Assembly: GCA_902475455.1 (NCBI GenBank)
Contig: CABRZO010000057.1
Span: 1-12,641 of the forward strand
Direction: 5' to 3'
DNA from: an uncultured Eubacteriales bacterium
GTDB lineage: Bacteria > Bacillota > Clostridia > Oscillospirales > Oscillospiraceae
DNA length: 12,641 nt
Made by a program: the position numbers and the translations under genes. Positions within the stretch are counted from its first letter, which is position 1; each line of letters starts with the position of its first letter. Below the pieces are notes generated by a model. That model saw only the letters and a list, made by a program, of their open reading frames with translations. It had not been told where the DNA came from and did not search any database. Below are positions 1 to 7,116 of this stretch, one piece after another.

Positions 1-57
1 GGACAAGCCACTGCCCAGCTTTTGGATCTGTCCAAAGAGATGGTCTCCCATGGATAA
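1..57 (+). CDS. C-terminal tail of an unidentified gene (partial)
   Basis: The frame starting at base 1 is open for 18 codons and stops at TAA 55-57. The visible tail reads GQATAQLLDLSKEMVSHG, a short amphipathic helix-like end that I cannot assign to a family. It lies on the same strand as the next gene and overlaps its ATG (50) by 8 bases, which suggests translational coupling and membership in the same operon. Given the thiamin context it could be a transporter subunit or another thiamin gene, but that is only inference. Confidence 0.5.
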   Translation, partial: GQATAQLLDLSKEMVSHG

Positions 58-682
58 ACCCTTTGCCATTTTTGACATGGATGGCACCTTGATCGATTCC
101 ATGGGCTTCTGGAAAAACCTCGCCGGGGAATACCTGCACAGCCAGGGGATCAAACAAGTTCCGGAAGATATTATGGAGCGAATCAAGCCCATGACCATGT
201 CTGAATCCGCAGCTCTGTTTCAGCGTGAATTTGGTCTGACGGGAAATCCGGAAGCGGAAATGAACGCCATGATGAATGCGCATTACAGAAATGACATCCC
301 TTTAAAAAGCGGTGTAAGGAACTATCTTCAGCGCTTGCACGACAAAGGCGTCCGGATGTGCGTCGCCTCAGCCACAGCGGAACATCTGATGGAATCCTGT
401 TTGGTGCGTTTGGGGGTGCGGGAATATTTTGAATTTCTGCTTTCCTGTGAAACAGTGGGGGCAGGAAAGCACAGTCCCCTTGTCTACCATGAATCTGCCA
501 AACGGTTCCATGCACAGCCAACGGAAATTGCAGTTTATGAGGATGCTCTGTATGCGGTACAGACCGCCAAAAATGCCGGCTATTATGTAGTTGCCGTGTA
601 TGATAACAGCGCTGCGGATCACTGGAATACCATAAGAGAAATTGCAGATCAAAGCATTCTGAACTGGGAGGAAGCAATATGA
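50..682 (+). CDS. HAD-superfamily phosphatase, beta-phosphoglucomutase-like subfamily
   Basis: This 210-residue protein has the four HAD motifs. Motif I is FDMDGTL with nucleophile Asp9 and acid/base Asp11. Motif II is Ser107 in VASAT. Motif III is Lys140 in GAGKHSP, and motif IV is Glu164-Asp165 in VYEDA. A helical cap lies between about residues 15 and 85. Such enzymes remove phosphate from small metabolites in the cytoplasm through an aspartyl-phosphate. The start overlaps the upstream gene by 8 bases, and the stop overlaps the next ATG by 4 bases (ATGA), so it is translationally coupled inside the thiamin block. The exact substrate is not readable. HMP-phosphate, thiamin monophosphate or another pathway phosphate are candidates from context, because several bacteria use HAD phosphatases in thiamin salvage. 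Assignment to the superfamily is secure; the substrate is inferred. Confidence 0.88.
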   Translation: MDKPFAIFDMDGTLIDSMGFWKNLAGEYLHSQGIKQVPEDIMERIKPMTMSESAALFQREFGLTGNPEAEMNAMMNAHYRNDIPLKSGVRNYLQRLHDKGVRMCVASATAEHLMESCLVRLGVREYFEFLLSCETVGAGKHSPLVYHESAKRFHAQPTEIAVYEDALYAVQTAKNAGYYVVAVYDNSAADHWNTIREIADQSILNWEEAI

Positions 683-975
683 GTGCAAGCATAGCGATTC
701 AGATTTTACCAAACGTCCAGCCTGATGCCGAAGTATGCCGGATTGTAGATGATGTGATTGCCTACATACAGAGTACCGGGCTTAACTATCAGGTGGGCGC
801 CTTTGAAACAACCATTGAAGGCGACCGAATGGATGAGCTGATGGACATTGCCAAGGAATGTCTGAATGTTGCCGTCAGTTCCGGCTCGCCAAAAGTTTCT
901 GCTTACATCAAAGTGGTGTATCGCCCGGATGGGGATATTTTAACCATTGAGCAAAAAACAGCAAAGTATCAATAA
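679..975 (+). CDS. Small thiamine-binding protein, MTH1187/YkoF-like family
   Basis: This 98-residue protein has the pattern of the MTH1187/YkoF family: a first strand (SASIAIQILP), a helix, then TGLNYQVGAFETTIEGD, a second helix and a final strand (KVSAYIKVVYRPDG). Members form ferredoxin-like folds, assemble as oligomers and bind thiamin or its pyrimidine moiety. They often sit next to HMP uptake or thiamin genes. Its ATG lies in an ATGA overlap with the HAD gene, and a GGGAGG site at 666-671 lies 7 bases upstream. It is likely a cytoplasmic binding or sensing protein for HMP or thiamin. No catalytic residues are recognisable. The family call is good; the ligand is inferred from the family and from the neighbouring thiD and thiC. 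Confidence 0.85.
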   Translation: MSASIAIQILPNVQPDAEVCRIVDDVIAYIQSTGLNYQVGAFETTIEGDRMDELMDIAKECLNVAVSSGSPKVSAYIKVVYRPDGDILTIEQKTAKYQ

Positions 976-980
976 AAGAA

Positions 981-1013
981 AGCGGCATATTGGGGGCACC
1001 ACCTTATACCGCT
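981..1013 (+). other. Weak imperfect hairpin between the thiamine-binding gene and thiD
   Basis: AGCGG at 981-985 pairs with CCGCT at 1009-1013. After a C-A mismatch, ATA pairs with TAT. The rest is an unpaired interior with G and C runs. There is no T tract, so this is not a convincing terminator. It may be an RNA processing or attenuation element, or chance. Confidence 0.25.
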
Positions 1014-1036
1014 ATATAAAACAATGCTGACACAAG

Positions 1037-1043
1037 AAGGAGG
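1037..1043 (+). promoter_or_regulatory. Ribosome binding site that favours a TTG start for thiD
   Basis: AAGGAGG lies 7 bases before TTG 1051 and 13 bases before ATG 1057. An in-frame ATG at 1024 lies upstream of this site and has no site of its own. The spacing favours TTG 1051 as the start, with ATG 1057 as the alternative. Confidence 0.65.
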
Positions 1044-1050
1044 TATCTCA

Positions 1051-1869
1051 TTGAAGATGAAAACAGCATTGACCATTGCAGGAAGCGATTGCAGTGGAGG
1101 CGCCGGCATTCAAGCCGATTTGAAAACAATGACTATGAATGGTGTTTATGGCATGAGCGCAATTACAGCCCTCACGGCCCAAAACACAACCGGTGTGAAA
1201 TCGATTCAGGAGGCTACACCTGAATTTTTGAAAGACCAACTGGAGGCTGTATTTGAGGACATTTTTCCCGATGCAGTCAAAATTGGTATGGTATCGTCCA
1301 CGGAATTGATCCATGTGATTGCAGATCAACTGCACGCTTACAGAGCCCGCAACATTGTGGTTGACCCGGTGATGGTGGCAACCGCCGGTTCCGCACTGAT
1401 TCAAACGGATGCGGTACAGACCATGGTGAAGGAGCTTCTGCCTCTGGCTGATTTGGTTACGCCCAACATTCCGGAAGCCGAGGTTTTATCCGGTATGACC
1501 ATCGGGAGCAAAGAAGATATGCAAATAGCGGCTAAGCAAATAGGAGACCGCTACGGCTGTGCTGTTTTGCTCAAAGGTGGTCACAGCATTAACGATGCCA
1601 ATGATCTGCTTTACACCCAGGGCGAACTGCATTGGTTTGAGGGAAAACGTATTGACAACCCCAACACCCATGGAACAGGCTGTACCCTTTCAAGTGCCAT
1701 AGCGTCCAATCTTGCCAAAGGGTTTTCCCTGGCGGAATCGGTGCAAAGGGCGAAGGAATATATTTCCGGCGCTCTGGCCGCTATGCTGGACCTGGGCAAG
1801 GGTTCCGGTCCCATGAAACACAATTTTGATTTAACATCGGAATTTTCCAAAGAAAAAGAATCGGTTTGA
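1051..1869 (+). CDS. thiD: Hydroxymethylpyrimidine/phosphomethylpyrimidine kinase ThiD
   Basis: This ribokinase-fold enzyme phosphorylates HMP and HMP-P to HMP-PP, the pyrimidine substrate of thiamin phosphate synthase. From the TTG start the protein has 272 residues, close to the usual 260-270. Hallmarks are TIAGSDCSGGAGIQADLKT (8-26), the substrate loop with ALTAQNTTGV (40-49), VVDPVMVATAG (103-113), TPNIPEAEVLSG (137-148), LLKGGH (173-178) and the anion-hole motif HGTGC (207-211) with Cys211. The last 15 or so residues are charged and probably disordered. It starts 75 bases after the thiamine-binding gene and ends 15 bases before thiC. Some family members act on pyridoxal, but the downstream thiC makes ThiD the natural reading. 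Confidence 0.95.
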   Translation: MKMKTALTIAGSDCSGGAGIQADLKTMTMNGVYGMSAITALTAQNTTGVKSIQEATPEFLKDQLEAVFEDIFPDAVKIGMVSSTELIHVIADQLHAYRARNIVVDPVMVATAGSALIQTDAVQTMVKELLPLADLVTPNIPEAEVLSGMTIGSKEDMQIAAKQIGDRYGCAVLLKGGHSINDANDLLYTQGELHWFEGKRIDNPNTHGTGCTLSSAIASNLAKGFSLAESVQRAKEYISGALAAMLDLGKGSGPMKHNFDLTSEFSKEKESV

Positions 1870-1884
1870 AAAGGAGCAAAGGAA

Positions 1885-3189
1885 ATGAGAAACTACACAA
1901 CGCAAATGGATGCAGCCAAGCAGGGCATCATTACCCCGGAGATGAAGGTGGTTGCCGCCAAGGAGTACAGAACACCGGAGGAAATTCGTGACCTTGTGGC
2001 TAAGGGTCAGGTTGTAATCTGTGCAAATAAACGCCATACCTGTATCGACCCCAACGGTGTGGGATCGATGCTCCGCACGAAGATCAATGTGAATCTCGGG
2101 GTATCCCGCGATTGTAAGGATTATGAGATTGAAATGCAAAAAGTGATGGCTGCTGTCAATATGGGCGCAGAAGCGATTATGGATCTTTCTTCTCACGGCA
2201 ATACACAGCCTTTCCGCAGAAAGCTGACTTCGGAATGCCCTGCTATGATTGGAACGGTTCCTGTATATGACAGCGTGATTCATTATCAGAGAGACCTTGC
2301 CACCCTCACTGCAAAGGATTTCATTGATGTCATCCGCCTCCATGCGGAGGATGGCGTAGATTTCGTAACACTGCATTGCGGCATCACACGGAAAACCATT
2401 GAGCAAATCAAAAAACACAAAAGAAAGATGAATATCGTCTCCCGGGGCGGTTCCCTGGTTTTTGCCTGGATGAGTATGACGGGAGAAGAGAATCCCTTTT
2501 ACGAGTATTTTGATGAGATTCTTGAAATTTGCCGTGAATATGATGTTACCATTTCTCTGGGGGATGCCTGTCGGCCCGGCTGTCTTGCGGACGCCAGTGA
2601 TGTGTGTCAGATCGAGGAGCTTGTCCGTCTTGGCGAACTGACAAAACGTGCCTGGGCAAAGGATGTTCAGGTTATGGTTGAGGGTCCCGGACATATGCCC
2701 ATGGATCAGATTGAAGCCAATATGAAACTGCAGCAAACCATTTGTATGGGCGCTCCTTTTTATGTGCTTGGGCCCATTGTAACTGACATTGCGCCCGGAT
2801 ACGACCATATCACATCTGCCATTGGCGGTGCCATTGCCGCAGCAAGCGGAGCTGCTTTCCTTTGCTATGTAACTCCCGCAGAACATTTGGCACTTCCCAA
2901 CGTGGAGGATGTAAAACAAGGAATTATTGCTTCCCGTATTGCGGCTCATGCTGCTGATATCGCCAAGAAAATCCCCCATGCAAGAGATCTGGATGATCAG
3001 ATGGCAGATGCCCGGAGAACCTTTGATTGGGAGAAGCAATGGCAGTGCTCTATTGACCCGGAAACCGCAAAAGCCATTCGTGACAGCCGCGCTCCTGAAC
3101 ATGAGGACAGCTGCTCCATGTGCGGTAAATTCTGCGCGGTCAGAAGCATGAACAAAGCTCTGAATGGGGAATACATTGATATTCTGTAA
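1885..3189 (+). CDS. thiC: Phosphomethylpyrimidine synthase ThiC (short form)
   Basis: This radical SAM enzyme rearranges aminoimidazole ribotide into HMP-phosphate, the first pyrimidine step of thiamin synthesis. It has 434 residues, the short form common in Clostridia and archaea (E. coli ThiC is over 600 and has an N-terminal extension). Recognisable blocks are IGTVPVYD (about 121-128), LHCGITRKT (about 164-172), VSRGGSLVFAWM (about 188-199), LGDACRPGC (about 222-230), VEGPGHMPMDQI (about 264-275) and APFYVLGPIVTDIAPGYDHI (about 289-308). The C-terminal cluster motif is Cys410, Cys413 and Cys417, spaced CX2CX3C, one residue shorter than the often quoted CX2CX4C. AAGGAG at 1871-1876 sits 8 bases before the ATG. 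A paralogue, BzaF/BzaA (hydroxybenzimidazole synthase), looks similar, but the adjacent thiD argues for ThiC. Confidence 0.95.
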   Translation: MRNYTTQMDAAKQGIITPEMKVVAAKEYRTPEEIRDLVAKGQVVICANKRHTCIDPNGVGSMLRTKINVNLGVSRDCKDYEIEMQKVMAAVNMGAEAIMDLSSHGNTQPFRRKLTSECPAMIGTVPVYDSVIHYQRDLATLTAKDFIDVIRLHAEDGVDFVTLHCGITRKTIEQIKKHKRKMNIVSRGGSLVFAWMSMTGEENPFYEYFDEILEICREYDVTISLGDACRPGCLADASDVCQIEELVRLGELTKRAWAKDVQVMVEGPGHMPMDQIEANMKLQQTICMGAPFYVLGPIVTDIAPGYDHITSAIGGAIAAASGAAFLCYVTPAEHLALPNVEDVKQGIIASRIAAHAADIAKKIPHARDLDDQMADARRTFDWEKQWQCSIDPETAKAIRDSRAPEHEDSCSMCGKFCAVRSMNKALNGEYIDIL

Positions 3190-3216
3190 GCTGAGACGAC
3201 AACCCATTGTGACATT

Positions 3217-3263
3217 AAAAAAGGTAGTGAGAACCGCCGTTTGGGCGGTTCTCACTACCTTTT
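3217..3263. terminator. Bidirectional intrinsic terminator between the convergent blocks
   Basis: A perfect 16-bp inverted repeat joins GGTAGTGAGAACCGCC (3223-3238) and its complement (3244-3259) around the 5-base loop GTTTG. Flanking A and T tracts (AAAAAA 3217-3222 and TTTT 3260-3263) extend the stem by 4 pairs and provide a U tail on both strands. It lies 28 bases after the thiC stop and 62 bases beyond the amidohydrolase stop on the other strand, so it can end both transcripts. The remaining 3264-3324 is AT-rich with no other signal. Confidence 0.93.
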
Positions 3264-3324
3264 CATGCATTATTTTAGAAAATCATCTGTCCTCGTGAAA
3301 ACGTAGTCTTGCAGTCGGCCACCG

Positions 3325-4590
3325 TCACTCGGCATCCGCCTTCAGCACCGCGTTGAGCATTACGGAAGCGCCCTCGGTGCAGTGCTTGACGGAGGAGAAC
3401 TCCTGCTCGCAATGGCTGAGGCCGTCCTTGGACTGGACGAAGATCATGGTGGTGGGGATCACATAGGAGCAGAACTGGGCATCGTGGCCGGCACCGGAAT
3501 GGATATACTGATGGCTGACCCCCAGTTCCTCGGCTGCGGCCTTGACATAGCCCACCAGCTTCTTGTCCCAGTAGACAGTGTCCCGGTTCCAGGCCTTCTC
3601 CACCTGGCAGGTGCAGCCGTTGCCCCAGCTCTTCTCGGCGCAGCTCTTGACCACCGCCAGCACCCGCTCCAGCTGGGCCGGGTCCTCATGGCGGGCGTCG
3701 AAGGAAAAGTCGAAGTAGTCGGGCACGCAGGTGTGGACGCAGGGATGACACACCACCTCGCCGGTGGTGTAGACCAGGCCCGGGATGTCCAGCTTGTCAA
3801 TCTCCTCATGGAGATAGCACAGGGCCTGGGCAGCAGCCAGGAAGGCGTCGTGGCGGCGGCGCATGGGGAAGGTGCCGGCGTGGACGGTCTGACCATAGAA
3901 CTTCAGCCGATAGTTGAACATGCCCAGCACGCAGTCCACCACGCCGATGTCGTTGCCCGCCTCCTCCAGGATGGGACCCTGCTCGATGTGGGTCTCGAAC
4001 ATGTACTGATAGCACTCCGGGGAGAGACGGTACTTCTTATCTCCCTGAAAGCCTGAGGCGGCCAGGGCTTCACCGAAGGTCTTGGTGGGATCCAGGATGC
4101 TCTTGGAGGCCATCATATCCTCATAGCGGAACTTGGAGCGGATGTCCTCGGGCAGATAGTCATAGCAGACGATGCCGGAGCACATCATGGCGGGGGGATA
4201 AAGAGAACCCTCCTCATTGGTCCAGATCATGGCGGTCAGGGGGTGCTTGTGGGGGATGTTGTGCTCATGGACGGTCTCCAGCACCTCCATGGCGGACATG
4301 ACGCCCAAAATGCCGTCATAGTTGCCGCCGTTCTTGACGGAATCGCAGTGGGAGGCCATGACAATCCTCTTGGCCTCCGGATCGCTGCCGGGCAGGGTGG
4401 CGTACATGTCTCCCAGATCGTCGATCTCAATCTCGGCACCGATGGCCTCCATCCGGCGGCGGAACTCATTCCGGGCCTGGATGGCCTCCGGGGACATGGA
4501 ATAACGGGTAATGCCGCCGTGACCGGCATCGCCATAGGTGGAAAATGTCTTGATCTTATCAGCCATTCTGGCTTCGCTGCAAGTATACAT
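3325..4590 (-). CDS. M20-family Zn-dependent amidohydrolase, probable 3-ureidopropionase (beta-ureidopropionase)
   Basis: This 421-residue enzyme belongs to the N-carbamoyl-amino-acid/allantoate amidohydrolase branch of the M20 family. Two metal ions are expected to be bound by His81 (ASHCDSV), Asp92 (NYDGILGV), Glu126/Glu127 (TNEEGS), His201 (ETHIEQGP) and His393 (LSHCEQEF). HAGTFPMRRRHDA (237-249) and SGAGHDAQ (365-372) are typical of this branch. The likely reaction is N-carbamoyl-beta-alanine to beta-alanine, CO2 and ammonia, the third step of reductive uracil breakdown. This is inferred from dihydropyrimidinase and PreA in the same block. N-carbamoyl-L-amino acid hydrolase or allantoate amidohydrolase cannot be excluded from sequence alone. 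It is the last gene of the operon, starts 18 bases after the alcohol dehydrogenase stop, and has an AAAGGAG site before the ATG. Met9 is an alternative start. Confidence 0.9.
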   Translation of the reverse strand: MYTCSEARMADKIKTFSTYGDAGHGGITRYSMSPEAIQARNEFRRRMEAIGAEIEIDDLGDMYATLPGSDPEAKRIVMASHCDSVKNGGNYDGILGVMSAMEVLETVHEHNIPHKHPLTAMIWTNEEGSLYPPAMMCSGIVCYDYLPEDIRSKFRYEDMMASKSILDPTKTFGEALAASGFQGDKKYRLSPECYQYMFETHIEQGPILEEAGNDIGVVDCVLGMFNYRLKFYGQTVHAGTFPMRRRHDAFLAAAQALCYLHEEIDKLDIPGLVYTTGEVVCHPCVHTCVPDYFDFSFDARHEDPAQLERVLAVVKSCAEKSWGNGCTCQVEKAWNRDTVYWDKKLVGYVKAAAEELGVSHQYIHSGAGHDAQFCSYVIPTTMIFVQSKDGLSHCEQEFSSVKHCTEGASVMLNAVLKADAE

Positions 4591-4608
4591 AAAAACATTA
4601 CTCCTTTC

Positions 4609-5763
4609 TCAATGCCAAAGACTGCGATAGATCCGGGCGCAGTCATCCTCCGTCACCGTCTTGACGGTGTTGCCGGGAGAGCCCGAGGCCACCGCGTCGG
4701 CGGACATCTTGGGAATCTGATCAAAGAAGGTCTGGCGGTCCACCCCGTACTCCTCCAGGGTGGGCACCTGGCAGATGGCGCACAGCTCCCGCACCGAGGT
4801 CAAAAAGGCCCGAGCCGAGGAGGCGTCATCCTGGCAGGGGCCCGCCACACCGGTGGCTCTGCCCAGATCCGCAAACCGGCTCAGTGCCCCCTCCAGGGCA
4901 AACTCCAGACAGTCCGGCAGCAGCATGGCGTTGGAGAGCCCGTGGGGCACATGGAACAGAGCTCCGATGGGTCGGCTCATGCCGTGGACCAGGGTGACCG
5001 AGGCGTTGGTGATGCACACCCCCGCCTCCAGGGCCGCCAGGGCCATCTGGCTCCGGGCCTCCAGATTCTGCCCGTCCCGGCAGGCTCGGGGTAAGTTTAC
5101 CATAATTCGCTTCACCGCACTGACCGCCAGGGTGTCGGTCAGGGGCTGGGCCAGCCGGGAGGTGTAGGACTCCACCGCATGGGTCAGGGCGTCCAGGCCG
5201 GTGGAGGCGGTGACGCTGGGGGGCGCCGAGACGGAGAAGGCCGGGTCCACCACCGCCACTGCGGGGATCAGGGCAGGGCCCTTCAGCAACATCTTCACGT
5301 CGGTGGCGGTGTCGGTGATGACGGTGAACATGGTGGCCTCGCTGCCGGTGCCCGCGGTGGTGGGGATGGCCACCATGGGGACAAAGGGGCCTTGAATCAC
5401 CTGGCCCATGAAACTACTCAGGGGCTGGGTGGGATACTTGAGCCGGACCGCCACTGCCTTCATCAGGTCCATGGGGCTGCCGCCGCCTACGGCGATCATA
5501 AAGTCACAGCGGGCAGCCTGATAGGCCTCCAGTCCGGCCTGGACCATCTGATCCGTGGGCTCCCCGGGGATGTCGGAGAACACCTCATACTCCACCCCTT
5601 TGTCCGAGAGCAGCTCCAGCAGCGCCTGGGTGCAGGCCTGCCGGGCCACGATCTTGCCGGTAACCACCAGAGCCTTTTTCCCCAGGCAGATCTGGTCGCC
5701 GGCGGCGGAGAGGCTGTCGGGGCCGCTGATAATCGTGGGGGGCATATAAAAGAGTCTGCTCAT
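4609..5763 (-). CDS. Iron-type (group III) alcohol dehydrogenase, probable malonate semialdehyde reductase
   Basis: This 384-residue protein has the two-domain fold of Fe-dependent alcohol dehydrogenases. The nucleotide-binding part carries GGGSPMD (93-99) and IPTTAGTGSEAT (133-144). The metal site is visible as Asp191, His195 (TGLDALTHAVE), His260 (LVHGMSRPIG) and His274 (HVPHGLSNA). The family reduces aldehydes or oxidises alcohols with NAD(P)H. In this operon it follows a beta-alanine-type aminotransferase, so reduction of malonate semialdehyde to 3-hydroxypropionate is the natural role. Relatives acting on lactaldehyde, 1,3-propanediol or succinate semialdehyde cannot be ruled out. Only 3 bases separate it from the aminotransferase stop. 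Its GGAGG site lies inside the end of that gene, so the two are translationally coupled. Confidence 0.92.
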   Translation of the reverse strand: MSRLFYMPPTIISGPDSLSAAGDQICLGKKALVVTGKIVARQACTQALLELLSDKGVEYEVFSDIPGEPTDQMVQAGLEAYQAARCDFMIAVGGGSPMDLMKAVAVRLKYPTQPLSSFMGQVIQGPFVPMVAIPTTAGTGSEATMFTVITDTATDVKMLLKGPALIPAVAVVDPAFSVSAPPSVTASTGLDALTHAVESYTSRLAQPLTDTLAVSAVKRIMVNLPRACRDGQNLEARSQMALAALEAGVCITNASVTLVHGMSRPIGALFHVPHGLSNAMLLPDCLEFALEGALSRFADLGRATGVAGPCQDDASSARAFLTSVRELCAICQVPTLEEYGVDRQTFFDQIPKMSADAVASGSPGNTVKTVTEDDCARIYRSLWH

Positions 5764-5766
5764 GGC

Positions 5767-7095
5767 TTAACCTCCGATCATTTTGTCCACTTCCCCCAGC
5801 ACCTCATCCAACTTGGCCAGCTCTTCCCGGAGCTGCTCCTCAGTGATGATCAGCGGAGGGGCCACCAGAATCATATTCTCATGGCCAAAGGTCATAAAGC
5901 GCCTGGCCTTCAACATGCCCAGGATCTTGCCCATGATCCCCTCCGGGTCCTTGCCGTAGGGCACCAGGGCCTCCCGGGTTTTCTTGTCCTTGACCAGTTC
6001 CACGGCGGAGAACAGGCCGATGTAGCGCACGTCGCCCACACAGGGGTGCTTGGCCTTCATCTCCTCCAGCAGCTCTCCCAGCACCTTGCCAACTTCGGTG
6101 ACGTGGCCGGCGATGTCGTGCTCCAGATAGTAGTTGACGCAGGCCACGCCGGCGGCACAGGCCAGGGGGTGGCCGTTGTAGGTCAGGCCGCAGGAGAGCA
6201 CATGGTCGTCAAAGTAGGCGGCAATTTCCTTGCTGACACAGACGCCGCCCAGCTGAACATAGCCGCAGGTAACGCCCTTGGCAAAGGTGACCATGTCAGG
6301 CTTGACGTCAAAGTGCTGGAAGGCGAACATCTTGCCGGTGCGGCACCAGCCCGCCATGACCTCGTCGCACACCATAAGGATACCATATTTGTCGCAGATT
6401 TTCCGCACCCCGGGCAAATAACCCTTGGGGGGAATGATGATGCCGTTGGTGCCGGTGATGGTCTCCATGATGATGGCGGCCACATTGTCCGGGTTCTCGT
6501 AGACGATCTGCTCCTCCAGCTTGCGCAGGTAGTACTGGGTGCACTCCTCCTCGGTGGCAAAGGGCAGGTTATCCCGGTACATATAGGGATCCATGAACTT
6601 GATGAATCCGGGCACGCCGGGCTCCAGGGGGAACCGCCGGGGCTCGCCGGTCAGGTTGCCCGCCCCGAAGGAGGAGCCGTGATAGGAGCGGTAGCGGGAA
6701 AAAATCTTGTTTCGGCCGGTGTACATCCGGGCAATCTTGATGGCGTTTTCGTTGGCGTCGGCGCCGGCGTTGGTGAAGAACACCTTGCCCATATTGTCGG
6801 GCATCAGCTCCACAATCATCTTGGCCAGCTTGGCCCGGTCCTCGTCGGCATAGGCTTCGCTGATAAAGGCGTAGCGGTCCAGCTTGGCCTTGATGGCGTC
6901 GTTGATGGCCTGGTTGCCATAGCCCACGTTCATATTCACATGGAGGGAGGACATATCCGCGTAGCGGTTGCCCTCGTAGTCATAGAGGTAGATGTTATCG
7001 CAATGCTCAATGGGAATGGGGTTCAGATCCCGCTGCTTGTTCCAGGACTGGAGCACATACTGCTTTTGGGTCTGCTTGATCTCTTCCGCCGTCAT
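5767..7095 (-). CDS. Class III PLP aminotransferase, probable beta-alanine transaminase
   Basis: This 442-residue protein has the omega-aminotransferase layout. The PLP phosphate-binding segment is FTNAGADANENAIKIAR (107-123), followed by YRSYHGSSFGAGNLTG (135-150). The cofactor Asp244 is in CDEVMAGWCRTG, and the Schiff-base Lys273 is in TFAKGVTCGY. LTYNGHPLACAAG (304-316) and an Arg/Glu-rich C-terminal domain follow. Class III enzymes move amino groups from omega-amino acids such as beta-alanine or GABA to pyruvate or 2-oxoglutarate. Here beta-alanine from the ureidopropionase step would become malonate semialdehyde. Amino acceptor and exact donor are not readable. An AAAGGAAG site precedes the ATG, and the gap to the preA stop is 21 bases. 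It is the nitrogen-releasing step of the extended pathway. Confidence 0.92.
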   Translation of the reverse strand: MTAEEIKQTQKQYVLQSWNKQRDLNPIPIEHCDNIYLYDYEGNRYADMSSLHVNMNVGYGNQAINDAIKAKLDRYAFISEAYADEDRAKLAKMIVELMPDNMGKVFFTNAGADANENAIKIARMYTGRNKIFSRYRSYHGSSFGAGNLTGEPRRFPLEPGVPGFIKFMDPYMYRDNLPFATEEECTQYYLRKLEEQIVYENPDNVAAIIMETITGTNGIIIPPKGYLPGVRKICDKYGILMVCDEVMAGWCRTGKMFAFQHFDVKPDMVTFAKGVTCGYVQLGGVCVSKEIAAYFDDHVLSCGLTYNGHPLACAAGVACVNYYLEHDIAGHVTEVGKVLGELLEEMKAKHPCVGDVRYIGLFSAVELVKDKKTREALVPYGKDPEGIMGKILGMLKARRFMTFGHENMILVAPPLIITEEQLREELAKLDEVLGEVDKMIGG

Positions 7096-7116
7096 AATAA
7101 ACGCTTCCTTTCAGAA

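Noticed and set aside
976..1050. Possible TPP riboswitch before thiD
   Set aside because: A GGGGGCACC run and a GCTGACAC are present, but the conserved CTGAGA and the second half of the thi-box are missing and the gap is too short.
1024..1050. ATG 1024 as the thiD start
   Set aside because: It has no ribosome site in front, and the AAGGAGG at 1037-1043 lies inside that reading; the added residues do not match ThiD.
3190..3210. GCTGAGA followed by ACCC after thiC, resembling part of a thi-box
   Set aside because: It lies downstream of thiC, next to a terminator, with no second conserved half; probably chance.
1831..3270. A 479-codon open frame on the - strand opposite thiC
   Set aside because: It mirrors thiC, shows no recognisable domain and runs into the terminator; the + strand ThiC is unambiguous.
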